Positions 7,036 to 14,953 of a stretch of 36,023 nt of DNA are shown in pieces. Source of the DNA: an uncultured Candidatus Nemicrothrix sp. GTDB taxonomy: Bacteria; Actinomycetota; Acidimicrobiia; Acidimicrobiales; Acidimicrobilacustridaceae. A model generated the notes under the pieces. That model searched no databases and had not been told where the DNA came from. It was given only the letters and a program-made list of their open reading frames with translations. The stretch covers positions 1 through 36,023 of the forward strand of contig CAIPQK010000216.1 of the NCBI GenBank assembly GCA_903867185.1, read 5' to 3'. The translations under genes and the position numbers were made by a program. Every line of letters begins with the position of its first letter. The first letter of the stretch is position 1.

Positions 7036-9603
7036 ATGACTGAGGACGATCTCATTAAACGGCCAGTTCAATCGTTGGCGGAAGTGGATCGAGACGATCC
7101 GATCGTCGCTGGCCTCGGTCGCGCCATCGATCCGCCAAGCCGTCCGATGCAGGCGATGCAGGCTATTGGTCGTGCATTTGGATCGTTAGGTCGCTGGGGA
7201 CCGGAATCGTGGATCACCCTGGCCATCGTTGCCGGATGTGTCCTGTTCACGTTCACGCAATTGAGTCCGAGCGATGTCTTCTCATCATCGACGCCCGCCG
7301 GCGGCGATATGGGCGCACACGTATGGGGTCCCGCCTACATGCGCGACCACCTTCTCCCGTCGTTCCGCCTTACCGGTTGGACGCCAGATTGGTATGCCGG
7401 CTTCCCTGCGTACCAGTTCTACATGGTGCTTCCTTCGCTTGCGATCGCACTTTTAAGTTTCATCATCCCCTACGGAATCGCGTTCAAACTCATCGCTATT
7501 AGCGGTGTGCTCACGTTGCCAATTGCGTGCTGGGCTTTTGCTCGGCTTACGCGGCTGCCATTTCCAGCGCCGCCCCTTTTCGCCGTTGCCGCGACGGCCT
7601 TCCTCTTCGATCGGTCGTTCTCAATTTACGGCGGGAATATTGCGTCGACGCTTGCTGGTGAGTTCGCGTTCTCAATTTCTCTGAGTTTCGCTGTGCTTTT
7701 TCTCGGCCTTGTTGGGCGAGGACTCGAGACTGGTCGTCAGCGAGTTATCGCCCCCATCGTCCTTGCACTCACTGGACTGTGTCACCTGATTCCCTTCTTG
7801 TTCGCTATAGGCGGGGCAATCGTTTGGTTACTTATCTCGCTTGTTCGTAAACCTGGATTCGTTAAGCGAGCGTGGTGGCTCGCATGCACCGGCACTGTCG
7901 GCGTTGCACTTGTCGCGTGGTGGCTGGTGCCGTTCTATTTGCAGTCCGGATACATGAACGACATGGGGTGGGAGAAGAAGACCAATTACGTCGACCTTCT
8001 TTTCCAACGCAAAATTCTCGATCCGCAGCTCGTCAACTCTCCGCCAATCCAGTGGGTTCTGGTTCTGGCACTGTTGGGTGTCGTGATGTCGGTCGCGTGG
8101 AAGCGACGCGGCGGATTATTCCTCGCTCTGCTCGGTTCGCTCACCGCGATCGCTGTTGTTGTTTTGCCGCAGGGGAAATTGTGGAACGCGCGGTTGTTGC
8201 CGTTCTGGTTCTTGATTCTGTATCTCCTTGCCGCTTTGGGTATTGCCGAACTTGGTCGAACAATCGCGGCTCTCACTTCACGTGATCCCGACACCCCGAG
8301 GCGGTCCGTCACCATCGCGACAGCGGTGATTGCCGCATTGGTGGGGATCACCGTTCTTGCCATGCCGCTTCGGGCGATGCCCGACACGATCGCGTTGGGG
8401 CCAGTCAAGGTTGATGTTGGGGGAGTGCGAGCCGACGGTCGTTACCACTGGCTGTTTTTGTCCACCAAAGAGTCGAGCTTTGTGCCGTCATGGGCCCGTT
8501 GGAACTTCAGTGGTTATGAAGGAAAGCCCGCGTATCCCGAATACCACGACATCGTTCAGACGATGGATACACTTGGTCAAAGCAATGGTTGCGGTCGAGC
8601 AATGTGGGAACACGAAGAACAGCACGACCGTTATGGCACGCCAATGGCGCTCATGCTGCTGCCATTCTGGACCGACGGTTGCATCGGTTCGATGGAAGGT
8701 TTGTACTTCGAGGCATCAGCAACAACGCCGTTCCACTTCCTGAATCAGGACGAGTTGTCGTATGGAGCTTCCAATCCGCAGCGAGATCTTCCCTACGTTC
8801 CCGGTCCGCCCGACCAGACGCAGTTTGATTTAGGCGTTCAGCATCTTCAGATGCTTGGCGTCAAGTACTACATGGCCATTACCGAACAAATGATTTCTTA
8901 CGGTCAGAAGAACTCTTCGTTGAAGCAGGTCGCGGCCTCTGGTCCATGGGTTGTCTTCGAAGTCACGGACTCACCGTTGATCGAACCGCTTGACAACAAT
9001 CCTGCGGTACTCACCGGAGTCGCACCGAAGAAGTGGCTTGGGGCCGTTACGCCTTGGTATCTCGACCCGACTGCATGGAACGTGTGGCCAGCCGCCGGTG
9101 GCCCAGATTCTTGGCAACGGATTACTCAGGGTGAGACTCCGACCGCAACGCCGACGACTCCGATGGCAGTTACCAATATCGCGACGGGTACAGACTCACT
9201 CTCATTCGATGTCACGCGACCGGGTTCTCCAGTTCTCGTGAAAGTTTCCTACTTCCCGAATTGGGAGATCTCAGGTGCTCAGGGGCCATGGCGAGTGGGA
9301 CCAAATCTGATGGTGGTCGTTCCTACCTCGAATCATGTGTCGATGCATTTTGGTATGACCACCATCGATTGGTCAGGTTGGCTCATCACGATTCTTGGGT
9401 TGGCTGGCCTGGTGCTGTTGTGGCGGGCCGGCCCAATTGCGATGCCCGATGCCAGACCTTGGCGCCGACCTCGTCCAGACCCAGTCGACGGTGTCGATGG
9501 CGAAGTCGCGGACAAATCTGAAAGCGATACCGACGCGAAATCGAATACGGACCTGAGCGATGCTGACAAGAACGCTGTCTCGCTACTGTCTGACTCTGTA
9601 TGA
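7036..9603 (+). CDS. Polytopic membrane protein, GT-C / PTPS-related family
   Basis: This is an 855-residue protein. A cytoplasmic N-terminus of ~58 residues precedes a first membrane helix (ITLAIVAGCVLFTF). A luminal-type loop follows containing PAGGDMGAHVWGPAY (Asp91, His95), in the place where GT-C enzymes carry their catalytic acidic residue. About a dozen further helices follow up to ~residue 460, then a soluble outer domain, a last helix (GWLITILGLAGLVLLW) and an acidic tail. The overall plan matches membrane proteins labelled '6-pyruvoyl-tetrahydropterin synthase-related' (Pfam PTPS_related), which are thought to be GT-C-like; no pterin activity is implied. The stop overlaps the downstream GT2 start (ATGA), suggesting a lipid-linked-sugar donor synthase plus an acceptor transferase. 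Donor and acceptor are unknown. Confidence 0.7.
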   Translation: MTEDDLIKRPVQSLAEVDRDDPIVAGLGRAIDPPSRPMQAMQAIGRAFGSLGRWGPESWITLAIVAGCVLFTFTQLSPSDVFSSSTPAGGDMGAHVWGPAYMRDHLLPSFRLTGWTPDWYAGFPAYQFYMVLPSLAIALLSFIIPYGIAFKLIAISGVLTLPIACWAFARLTRLPFPAPPLFAVAATAFLFDRSFSIYGGNIASTLAGEFAFSISLSFAVLFLGLVGRGLETGRQRVIAPIVLALTGLCHLIPFLFAIGGAIVWLLISLVRKPGFVKRAWWLACTGTVGVALVAWWLVPFYLQSGYMNDMGWEKKTNYVDLLFQRKILDPQLVNSPPIQWVLVLALLGVVMSVAWKRRGGLFLALLGSLTAIAVVVLPQGKLWNARLLPFWFLILYLLAALGIAELGRTIAALTSRDPDTPRRSVTIATAVIAALVGITVLAMPLRAMPDTIALGPVKVDVGGVRADGRYHWLFLSTKESSFVPSWARWNFSGYEGKPAYPEYHDIVQTMDTLGQSNGCGRAMWEHEEQHDRYGTPMALMLLPFWTDGCIGSMEGLYFEASATTPFHFLNQDELSYGASNPQRDLPYVPGPPDQTQFDLGVQHLQMLGVKYYMAITEQMISYGQKNSSLKQVAASGPWVVFEVTDSPLIEPLDNNPAVLTGVAPKKWLGAVTPWYLDPTAWNVWPAAGGPDSWQRITQGETPTATPTTPMAVTNIATGTDSLSFDVTRPGSPVLVKVSYFPNWEISGAQGPWRVGPNLMVVVPTSNHVSMHFGMTTIDWSGWLITILGLAGLVLLWRAGPIAMPDARPWRRPRPDPVDGVDGEVADKSESDTDAKSNTDLSDADKNAVSLLSDSV

Positions 9604-10541
9604 GTCCAAATTCTCGGAGAGTCGAAATTATCGCGGCGGTTTTGGTCGGGGGTGCTGCCGCGACCATCGCGGGTTCGCGGTGGCAGCGGGGACTTTCTTC
9701 GGTTCGCTCCGACCTTCGTCGGAGACGAGGGCTTCCTCCTGCACCAGGAATCGTTCGACTGAGCGTCATTGTTCCGGCGTTCAATGAAGAAGCTCAGATT
9801 CCCTCAACGATCTCATCACTACGCGATGGATTGGCTTCGTTCGTCTCGCGTTCGGATCTCGAAATCGTTGTCGTCGATGACGGTTCGTTTGACGGGACTG
9901 CAACTGCGGCGCGCTCGGCTGGAGCCGACCTCGTTGTGCGTCATGACGTCAACTTGGGAAAAGGTGCAGCGGTGCGGACGGGTGTGCTCGCCGCCACTGG
10001 TCGGTCAATCGTTTTCACCGATGCGGATCTGTCCTACTCACCGGAACAGATTCCTGCGTTGGTCGAGTTGCTTGAAGAAGGCTGGGATGTCGTCGTCGGA
10101 AGTCGTCGCCATACTGACACCACGACATTGGTCAAGGCTCGACGGTTGCGCGAAGTCGGCGGTCGCGTCATCAATCTTCTAACTCGAGCTGTCCTCTTGG
10201 GACGCTATCGAGACACACAATGTGGACTCAAGGGTTTTCGGTCCGATGTCGCACAACTCATTTTTTCTCACACGATGGTCGATGGATTCGCGTTCGATGT
10301 TGAGGTCTTTCATCTGATCGAGCGCTACCACCTTTCCTTGACCGAAATTCCGGTGACGATTGAAAATTCCTCACGATCATCGGTTCGGGTCGCTCGTGAT
10401 GGGCTTCGGCTTCTTCGTGACCTCCTGCGTGTGCGGCGATGGTCGGTCGAGGGCCGCTACGACCTGACCGCCAACGACCTTCTCGAGACTGGGTCTGTGA
10501 AGGGCGTCACCACCCCCGAGGTGGTCGACCCTCTCAACTAA
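9600..10541 (+). CDS. Family-2 glycosyltransferase, dolichyl/polyprenyl-phosphate sugar synthase-like
   Basis: This is a 313-residue protein. After a short hydrophobic N-terminal segment (IIAAVLVGGAAATIAG), a GT2 domain begins with LSVIVPAFNEE (~54-64), then VVDDGSFDGT (~91-100) for nucleotide binding, and FTDADLS (~139-145) as the DxD-like metal site. YRDTQCGLKGFR (~203-214) is the hallmark of the polyprenyl/dolichyl-phosphate glucosyl- or mannosyltransferase branch. It likely transfers a hexose from UDP- or GDP-sugar to a lipid phosphate at the cytoplasmic face, for use by the GT-C-like protein it overlaps by 4 nt. Which sugar is used cannot be read from sequence; the adjacent phosphomannomutase and isomerase make mannose plausible. 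Confidence 0.85.
   Translation: MSPNSRRVEIIAAVLVGGAAATIAGSRWQRGLSSVRSDLRRRRGLPPAPGIVRLSVIVPAFNEEAQIPSTISSLRDGLASFVSRSDLEIVVVDDGSFDGTATAARSAGADLVVRHDVNLGKGAAVRTGVLAATGRSIVFTDADLSYSPEQIPALVELLEEGWDVVVGSRRHTDTTTLVKARRLREVGGRVINLLTRAVLLGRYRDTQCGLKGFRSDVAQLIFSHTMVDGFAFDVEVFHLIERYHLSLTEIPVTIENSSRSSVRVARDGLRLLRDLLRVRRWSVEGRYDLTANDLLETGSVKGVTTPEVVDPLN
10509..10525 (+). other. Hairpin at the end of the GT2 gene
   Basis: ACCACC and GGTGGT form a 6-bp stem with a 5-nt loop inside the last codons of the GT2 gene, just before the manB promoter. There is no following T-run, so it is at best a weak terminator or pause site. Confidence 0.3.
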
Positions 10542-10544
10542 GGT
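10539..10544 (+). promoter_or_regulatory. Putative -10 box TAAGGT of the manB operon
   Basis: TAAGGT overlaps the TAA stop codon of the preceding gene and ends 8 nt before ATG 10553. It predicts a start at or within 2 nt of that ATG and therefore favours it over ATG 10577. Confidence 0.5.
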
Positions 10545-10552
10545 CGCACCCC

Positions 10553-11953
10553 ATGGCCCCCCACGATGCTGTCGCCATGGATGCCATTTTCAAGGCGTAC
10601 GACATTCGCGGCACTGTTCCCGACCAACTCGATGCTGCTCTCATGGAGCGCATTGGCGCAGCGTTTGCCCGTTTCGCAGCAGACACGACGGGGGCGAGTT
10701 CAATCCTGATCGCCCACGACATGCGCCCATCAGGACCTGAGTTTGCTGAGGTATTCGCTCGAGGAGCGACGAGTCAAGGCGTCGATGTCGTGCATCTCGG
10801 TTTGGCTTCAACCGACCTTCTCTTTTTTGCTGCTGGTCGCTTTGACATGCCCGGAGCGATGCTCACCGCCTCACATAATCCGGCGCAGTACAACGGCGTG
10901 AAGTTGTGCCTTGCTGGGGCGAAGCCCATTGGTGCCGAGACGGGCCTTTTCGACATTCGTGACATGACTGTGGATGGACTCAACCCTGTCGAAAAGCGGG
11001 GAAGCGTTTCTTCACGTAACGACGCGCTGAGCATCTTCGTTACGCATGTCCACTCATTCATCGATCCAAATGTCTTGCGTCCGCTGAGCGTGGTGGCTGA
11101 CACCGCAAACGGTATGGGTGGGCTTACTGCTCCTGCGGTGTTTGCTGAGCTCCCATTCACACTCGATGTTCTTTACGGCGAACTCGACGGAACATTTCCA
11201 AATCATCCCGCCGATCCGATTCAGCCCGAGAATCTGCGTGATCTGCAGGCTCGCGTTCTTGCGACAGGCGCCGATGTCGGTTTGGCATTCGACGGCGATG
11301 CCGATCGTGTCTTCCTGGTCGATGATGCCGGGGAGCTGGTCTCCGGTTCTCTTACCACTGCGATCGTTGCCGATTCGATGCTTACAAAGCATCCAGGTGA
11401 AATTGTTCTTCACAACCTGATCTGCTCAAAGGCCGTGCCAGAAGTGATCGTCGAACGCGGCGGCACTCCGGTTCGCACGCGAGTCGGCCATTCGTACATC
11501 AAGCAGGTGATGGCCGAGACCGGGGCCTGTTTTGGTGGAGAGCACTCTGGGCACTACTACTTCCGCGATAACTATCGAGCTGATTCCGGCATCATCGCTG
11601 CGATGGCAGTGCTTGAAGTCATGTGCGCTTCTGGCCAGAAGCTTTCTGAACTTCGCAAACCATTCGAGCGTTACGCCGCATCAGGCGAACTCAATACTGA
11701 AGTGCCCGATCCACTGGCAGTCATTGAATTTGTCGCCGAGCGATTTGCTTCTGCCGAACAAGACCGTCTCGATGGATTGACGATTGACCTCACGACAGGA
11801 GCCGCTGCGAATCCTGACGATCCGTGGTGGTTCAATCTGCGTCCTTCGAATACTGAACCACTTCTTCGCCTCAACCTTGAGGCGTCCGACGAGGCAGCTT
11901 GTGCTCGCCACGTTGCCGAGATCCGTGCCCTCATTGCTGAAGCGGCCGGCTGA
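10553..11953 (+). CDS. manB: Phosphomannomutase / phosphoglucomutase
   Basis: From ATG 10553 this is 466 residues of the alpha-D-phosphohexomutase family, interconverting hexose-6-phosphate and hexose-1-phosphate, here most likely mannose for GDP-mannose synthesis. The four domains are recognisable: N-terminal FKAYDIRG, the phosphoserine loop TASHNP (Ser ~107), the metal-binding loop DGDADRV, the sugar-specificity loop GGEHSGHYYF (the GEHSG form typical of phosphomannomutases), and the phosphate-binding RPSNTEP near the C-terminus. An alternative ATG at 10577 would remove 8 residues; the leaderless promoter favours the first. Followed without a gap by Trm112-like and SIS isomerase genes, an arrangement related to mycobacterial manB–Rv3256c. 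Confidence 0.93.
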   Translation: MAPHDAVAMDAIFKAYDIRGTVPDQLDAALMERIGAAFARFAADTTGASSILIAHDMRPSGPEFAEVFARGATSQGVDVVHLGLASTDLLFFAAGRFDMPGAMLTASHNPAQYNGVKLCLAGAKPIGAETGLFDIRDMTVDGLNPVEKRGSVSSRNDALSIFVTHVHSFIDPNVLRPLSVVADTANGMGGLTAPAVFAELPFTLDVLYGELDGTFPNHPADPIQPENLRDLQARVLATGADVGLAFDGDADRVFLVDDAGELVSGSLTTAIVADSMLTKHPGEIVLHNLICSKAVPEVIVERGGTPVRTRVGHSYIKQVMAETGACFGGEHSGHYYFRDNYRADSGIIAAMAVLEVMCASGQKLSELRKPFERYAASGELNTEVPDPLAVIEFVAERFASAEQDRLDGLTIDLTTGAAANPDDPWWFNLRPSNTEPLLRLNLEASDEAACARHVAEIRALIAEAAG

Positions 11954-11960
11954 ATGAGCC

Positions 11961-11966
11961 AAGGAG
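11961..11966 (+). promoter_or_regulatory. Shine-Dalgarno AAGGAG for the Trm112-like gene
   Basis: AAGGAG sits 5 nt before ATG 11972. It decides that start over the ATG at 11954, which lies upstream of the ribosome binding site and next to the manB stop. Confidence 0.7.
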
Positions 11967-11971
11967 CTCCT

Positions 11972-12208
11972 ATGTCACTTGATCCTCAACTCCTCGAAAT
12001 TCTGGCCTGTCCTCAGGACAAGGGCCCGTTGCTGTACTTCGCCGACGACAATCTTCTTTACAACCCTCGTCTACATCGCGGATATGAAGTTCGAAATGAC
12101 ATTCCGATCATGCTCATCGACGAAGCACGTGTTGTCGATGACGCTGAACATGAGCGATTGATGGCGAAAGCATCAGCGAATTTCATCAAACCAACCTTTG
12201 AGGTCTGA
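11972..12208 (+). CDS. Trm112 / UPF0434-like small protein
   Basis: This is a 78-residue protein beginning LDPQLLEILACPQDKGPL, the signature start of the bacterial Trm112-like (YcaR/UPF0434) family, followed by the typical YEVRNDIPIML segment. Most relatives have a zinc-like CPxC pair; here only the first Cys remains in CPQDKGPL, so zinc binding is unlikely. The family's eukaryotic members activate methyltransferases, but the role of bacterial ones beside phosphosugar genes is unsettled. Start chosen by the AAGGAG ribosome binding site. It lies between manB and the SIS isomerase gene with almost no spacing, so the three are probably co-transcribed. Confidence 0.85.
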   Translation: MSLDPQLLEILACPQDKGPLLYFADDNLLYNPRLHRGYEVRNDIPIMLIDEARVVDDAEHERLMAKASANFIKPTFEV

Positions 12209-12211
12209 GGA

Positions 12212-13249
12212 GTGATCCTCGACACCTTCGGGATGTTCGACGCAGCTGCTGCATTTCCCGAACAGCTTGCGCGGGCGCTTGACGTGTCGCGACTCGCCTT
12301 GGAAAAGGCCTCGCTTCCCGCACACGACGACATCGCAAACATTGTCTTGTTGGGAGCCGGAGCCGCTGGACAGGCTGGCGCAATCGTGCTCGAAGCCGTC
12401 GGTCCAACTATTTCTGTTCCCATTGTCGTGCATCGTGGCTACGGGGTCCCCAACTTCGTCGATGCATCGACTCTTGTGATTGCACTTTCATTCGATGGCG
12501 ACACCACCGAAACCTGTGAAGCAGCGCAGGATGCACTTGCCGATGGGGCGTCGGTTGTCTGCGTTAGCGGGGGAGGAACGCTCCAAGGGTGGGCGACCTC
12601 AAAGGGTCTTGTTCACTTGCCGGTTATGTCCGATGTCCCGGTTGAGCGGGCAGCACTCGGTGCGCTTTCCGTTCCTGTCCTGCTACTCCTTGAGCGACTC
12701 GGCTTGTATCCGGGCGCCGAGGCGTGGATCGAGCTCGCGATTTCCCAGACCACAGTGCGACGAAATGAACTCATCGCTGAGGACAACATTGCGCGGCGTC
12801 TCGCTCGCCGTTTAGGCCGAACATTTCCGATTATCTACGGCGGTAATGGCCCGGGAGGAGTTGCGGCTGATTGCTGGAAGTCACAATTCAATCTGAACGC
12901 GAAAGTCGCAGCATTCTCGAATCAGGTTCCTGAACTCACCCATGACGAGATCGCCGGTTGGGGTCAAGACGGCGATGTCACCCGTCAGGTCTTCCAAGTC
13001 TTTCTGCTCCGCCATGATTTCGAACACCCGCAAGTTGCTAGCCGCCTTGTCGAGGTTGAAGAAGTACTCGTTGAGGTCGTCGGCGCGGTGCATGTTGTGA
13101 ATGCCGCAGGCGAGGGACTCTTGGCGCAGATCTTCGACCTTGAACTCCTTGGACAATTTGTTTCCCTCCACGCTTCGATCGAACAGGGTGTGGACCCTGG
13201 CCCAGCTCCGGTCGTGGAAGAGATTGCGTCACGCGTCGGAGACGTCTGA
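12212..13249 (+). CDS. SIS-domain phosphoglucose/phosphomannose isomerase-like protein
   Basis: This is a 345-residue protein with a GTG start 3 nt after the Trm112-like stop and GAGG 8 nt upstream. An N-terminal SIS domain (IVLLGAGAAGQAG ~44-56, then VIALSFDGDTTET and VCVSGGG) is followed by a C-terminal bifunctional phosphoglucose/phosphomannose isomerase-type domain containing PIIYGGNG, WKSQFNLNAK, and PELTHDEIAGW. The last motif corresponds to PELNHNE in the archaeal and actinobacterial family, with the catalytic Glu preserved. Usual members interconvert fructose-6-P with glucose-6-P and/or mannose-6-P. With manB it would complete the path from fructose-6-P to mannose-1-P. Activity on each sugar is inferred. 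Confidence 0.85.
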   Translation: MILDTFGMFDAAAAFPEQLARALDVSRLALEKASLPAHDDIANIVLLGAGAAGQAGAIVLEAVGPTISVPIVVHRGYGVPNFVDASTLVIALSFDGDTTETCEAAQDALADGASVVCVSGGGTLQGWATSKGLVHLPVMSDVPVERAALGALSVPVLLLLERLGLYPGAEAWIELAISQTTVRRNELIAEDNIARRLARRLGRTFPIIYGGNGPGGVAADCWKSQFNLNAKVAAFSNQVPELTHDEIAGWGQDGDVTRQVFQVFLLRHDFEHPQVASRLVEVEEVLVEVVGAVHVVNAAGEGLLAQIFDLELLGQFVSLHASIEQGVDPGPAPVVEEIASRVGDV

Positions 13250-13255
13250 GCCGTC

Positions 13256-13261
13256 TAGACT
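13256..13261 (+). promoter_or_regulatory. Putative -10 box TAGACT of ahcY
   Basis: TAGACT lies just after the SIS gene stop, about 150 nt before the ahcY ATG. Transcription would begin near 13268, giving a leader of about 145 nt. The same hexamer precedes secA. No clear -35 was seen. Confidence 0.5.
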
Positions 13262-13267
13262 CTCACC

Positions 13268-13412
13268 AGGCTGAACGCAGGGTCAGAGGGCCACAGCCTC
13301 ACAAACGGTTGTTTCTGTGCTGATCTCCTTTCGGAGGTTCGTCTGCGACCGATATTTCCCTCTTGAATGACCCCCTAACCGGATCCCCCGGACCGCACAG
13401 AAAGTGCTGCAT
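13268..13412 (+). ncRNA. Structured 5' leader of ahcY, unassigned candidate cis-regulatory RNA
   Basis: Pairings read directly from the sequence form a closed multi-stem element. The outer helix is GGGTCA (13280-13285) with TGACCC (13368-13373), continued by GAGGG (13286-13290) with CCCTC (13358-13362), with a 5-nt TTGAA bulge on the 3' side. Inside are a hairpin CACAG/CTGTG (13292-13296 with 13315-13319) with inner AAAC/GTTT around GGTT, and a hairpin ATCTCC/GGAGGT (13323-13328 with 13333-13338) with a TTTC loop. A competing pairing AGGCTG/CAGCCT (13268-13273 with 13294-13299) is possible. A final hairpin GCAC/GTGC (13395-13398 with 13404-13407) puts AGAAA, the only ribosome-binding-like sequence, in its loop. 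I do not see the SAH, SAM-I, SAM-II or SAM-IV cores as I recall them. Confidence 0.5.
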
Positions 13413-14876
13413 ATGACTCTGACCGTTGACCGTTCTGATTCCGGCATTGATTACAAAGTTGCCGATCTCACCCTTGCGGGCTTTGGCCGCAAGGAGATCC
13501 AACTCGCCGAGCACGAAATGCCTGGTCTGATGTCCCTGCGCGCTGAGTTCGCCGATAGCCAACCCCTTGCTGGTGCGCGCATTGCTGGCTCGCTTCATAT
13601 GACGATCCAGACCGCAGTTCTTATCGAAACGCTCACGTGCCTCGGCGCCGATGTTCGCTGGGTCAGCTGCAATATCTTTTCGACGCAAGACCACGCGGCG
13701 GCTGCGACCGTTGTTGGCCCGAACGGGACCCTTGAACGACCAACCGGTGTCCCGGTTTTTGCTTGGAAGGGCGAAACGCTCGAGGAGTACTGGTGGTGCA
13801 CCGAGCAGATCCTTCGCTGGCCTGATGGCGGCGGCCCGAACATGATTCTCGACGACGGCGGCGACGCCACGCTTCTCGTGCACAAGGGCGTGGAATACGA
13901 GCGCACCGGAATCGTCCCCGATACCACCGAAGAAGATTCGGAAGAATGGGCGATTGTCCTTGACGTACTCCGTCGAACCGTGGCCAATGAGCCTGAGCTT
14001 TGGCACGGAGTCGCTGCCGATATCAAGGGTGTTACTGAAGAGACCACCACGGGCGTGCATCGTCTCTATCAAATGCAAGAAGCAGGGCAACTTCTGTTCC
14101 CTGCCATCAATGTGAATGACTCTGTTACCAAGTCGAAGTTCGACAATCTTTACGGGTGTCGTCATAGCCTCATCGACGGCCTCAACCGTGCGACCGATGT
14201 CATGATCGGCGGCAAGGTTGCTCTCGTCTGTGGTTACGGCGATGTTGGCAAGGGTTGCGCCGCTTCACTGCGTGGTCAAGGCGCTCGCGTCATCATCACC
14301 GAAATCGATCCGATCTGTGCGTTGCAGGCAGCGATGGAGGGCTACCAGGTAGCGCGCCTCGAAGATGTTCTCGACACGGTTGACATCTACGTAACTGCTA
14401 CCGGCAACTTCAACATCATCACCGCCGAGCACATGGCCAAGATGAAGCATCAAGCCATCGTGAGCAACATTGGCCATTTCGATAACGAAATCGACATGGC
14501 TGGCCTCAAGAAGATGAGCGACGTGCAACGAGTGAACATCAAGCCCCAGGTCGACGAATATGTCTTCCCCGACGGTCACTCAGTGATCGTGCTTGCCGAG
14601 GGTCGACTCATGAACCTTGGCTGTGCAACTGGCCACCCGAGTTTTGTGATGTCGAACAGTTTCTCGAATCAGGTCATCGCTCAGATCGAACTCTACGGAC
14701 ATACCGATTTCTATGAAAAGCAGGTGTACACGCTACCGAAGCATCTCGATGAGAAGGTGGCAATGCTCCACCTCGATGCATTGGGTGTGAAGCTCACCAA
14801 GCTCACCGAAGAGCAGGCGTCGTACCTCGGCCTTCCGGTCACGGGGCCGTTCAAGTCTGATCACTACCGGTACTGA
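13413..14876 (+). CDS. ahcY: Adenosylhomocysteinase (S-adenosylhomocysteine hydrolase)
   Basis: This 487-residue cytoplasmic enzyme reversibly splits S-adenosylhomocysteine into adenosine and homocysteine, relieving product inhibition of methyltransferases. Visible landmarks are the N-terminal substrate region ([38 protein letters not shown]), the NAD-binding glycine motif GYGDVGKG (~274-281), [17 protein letters not shown], and the conserved C-terminus ending KSDHYRY whose Lys and Tyr reach the neighbouring subunit's NAD. Length includes the ~40-residue insertion typical of the long bacterial form. ATG 13413 is preferred; GTG 13404 is an in-frame alternative but lies inside the ribosome-site hairpin. 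The structured leader suggests regulation, possibly by a methionine-cycle metabolite; that is inference. Confidence 0.98.
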   Translation: MTLTVDRSDSGIDYKVADLTLAGFGRKEIQLAEHEMPGLMSLRAEFADSQPLAGARIAGSLHMTIQTAVLIETLTCLGADVRWVSCNIFSTQDHAAAATVVGPNGTLERPTGVPVFAWKGETLEEYWWCTEQILRWPDGGGPNMILDDGGDATLLVHKGVEYERTGIVPDTTEEDSEEWAIVLDVLRRTVANEPELWHGVAADIKGVTEETTTGVHRLYQMQEAGQLLFPAINVNDSVTKSKFDNLYGCRHSLIDGLNRATDVMIGGKVALVCGYGDVGKGCAASLRGQGARVIITEIDPICALQAAMEGYQVARLEDVLDTVDIYVTATGNFNIITAEHMAKMKHQAIVSNIGHFDNEIDMAGLKKMSDVQRVNIKPQVDEYVFPDGHSVIVLAEGRLMNLGCATGHPSFVMSNSFSNQVIAQIELYGHTDFYEKQVYTLPKHLDEKVAMLHLDALGVKLTKLTEEQASYLGLPVTGPFKSDHYRY

Positions 14877-14884
14877 TACCGTCC

Positions 14885-14919
14885 GACCCGTCCGCGGCCG
14901 TCTTGGTCTCGGACGGGTC
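14885..14919 (+). terminator. Strong inverted repeat downstream of ahcY
   Basis: GACCCGTCCG (14885-14894) and CGGACGGGTC (14910-14919) form a perfect 10-bp stem around a 15-nt loop, starting 8 nt after the ahcY stop. It lacks a T-tract, so it is a terminator candidate of the U-less actinobacterial kind or an mRNA-stabilising end. Confidence 0.55.
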
Positions 14920-14953
14920 ACGGTTATTGGCCCAATGGTTCTTGGGGGTTGTC

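Noticed and set aside
10439-10552. Upstream extension of manB
   Set aside because: It lies in the coding end of the GT2 gene, shows no mutase homology, and is cut off by the -10 box at 10539.
13268-13412. SAH riboswitch in front of ahcY
   Set aside because: CCAGGCT occurs once near 13266, but the SAH core (GAGGAGCGCTGC ... AACGGCGCTC) and its P1 partner are missing, and S-box and SAM-IV cores are absent too.
13299-14165. 288-codon open frame antisense to ahcY
   Set aside because: It overlaps both the structured leader and conserved ahcY codons, with low-complexity, non-family sequence.
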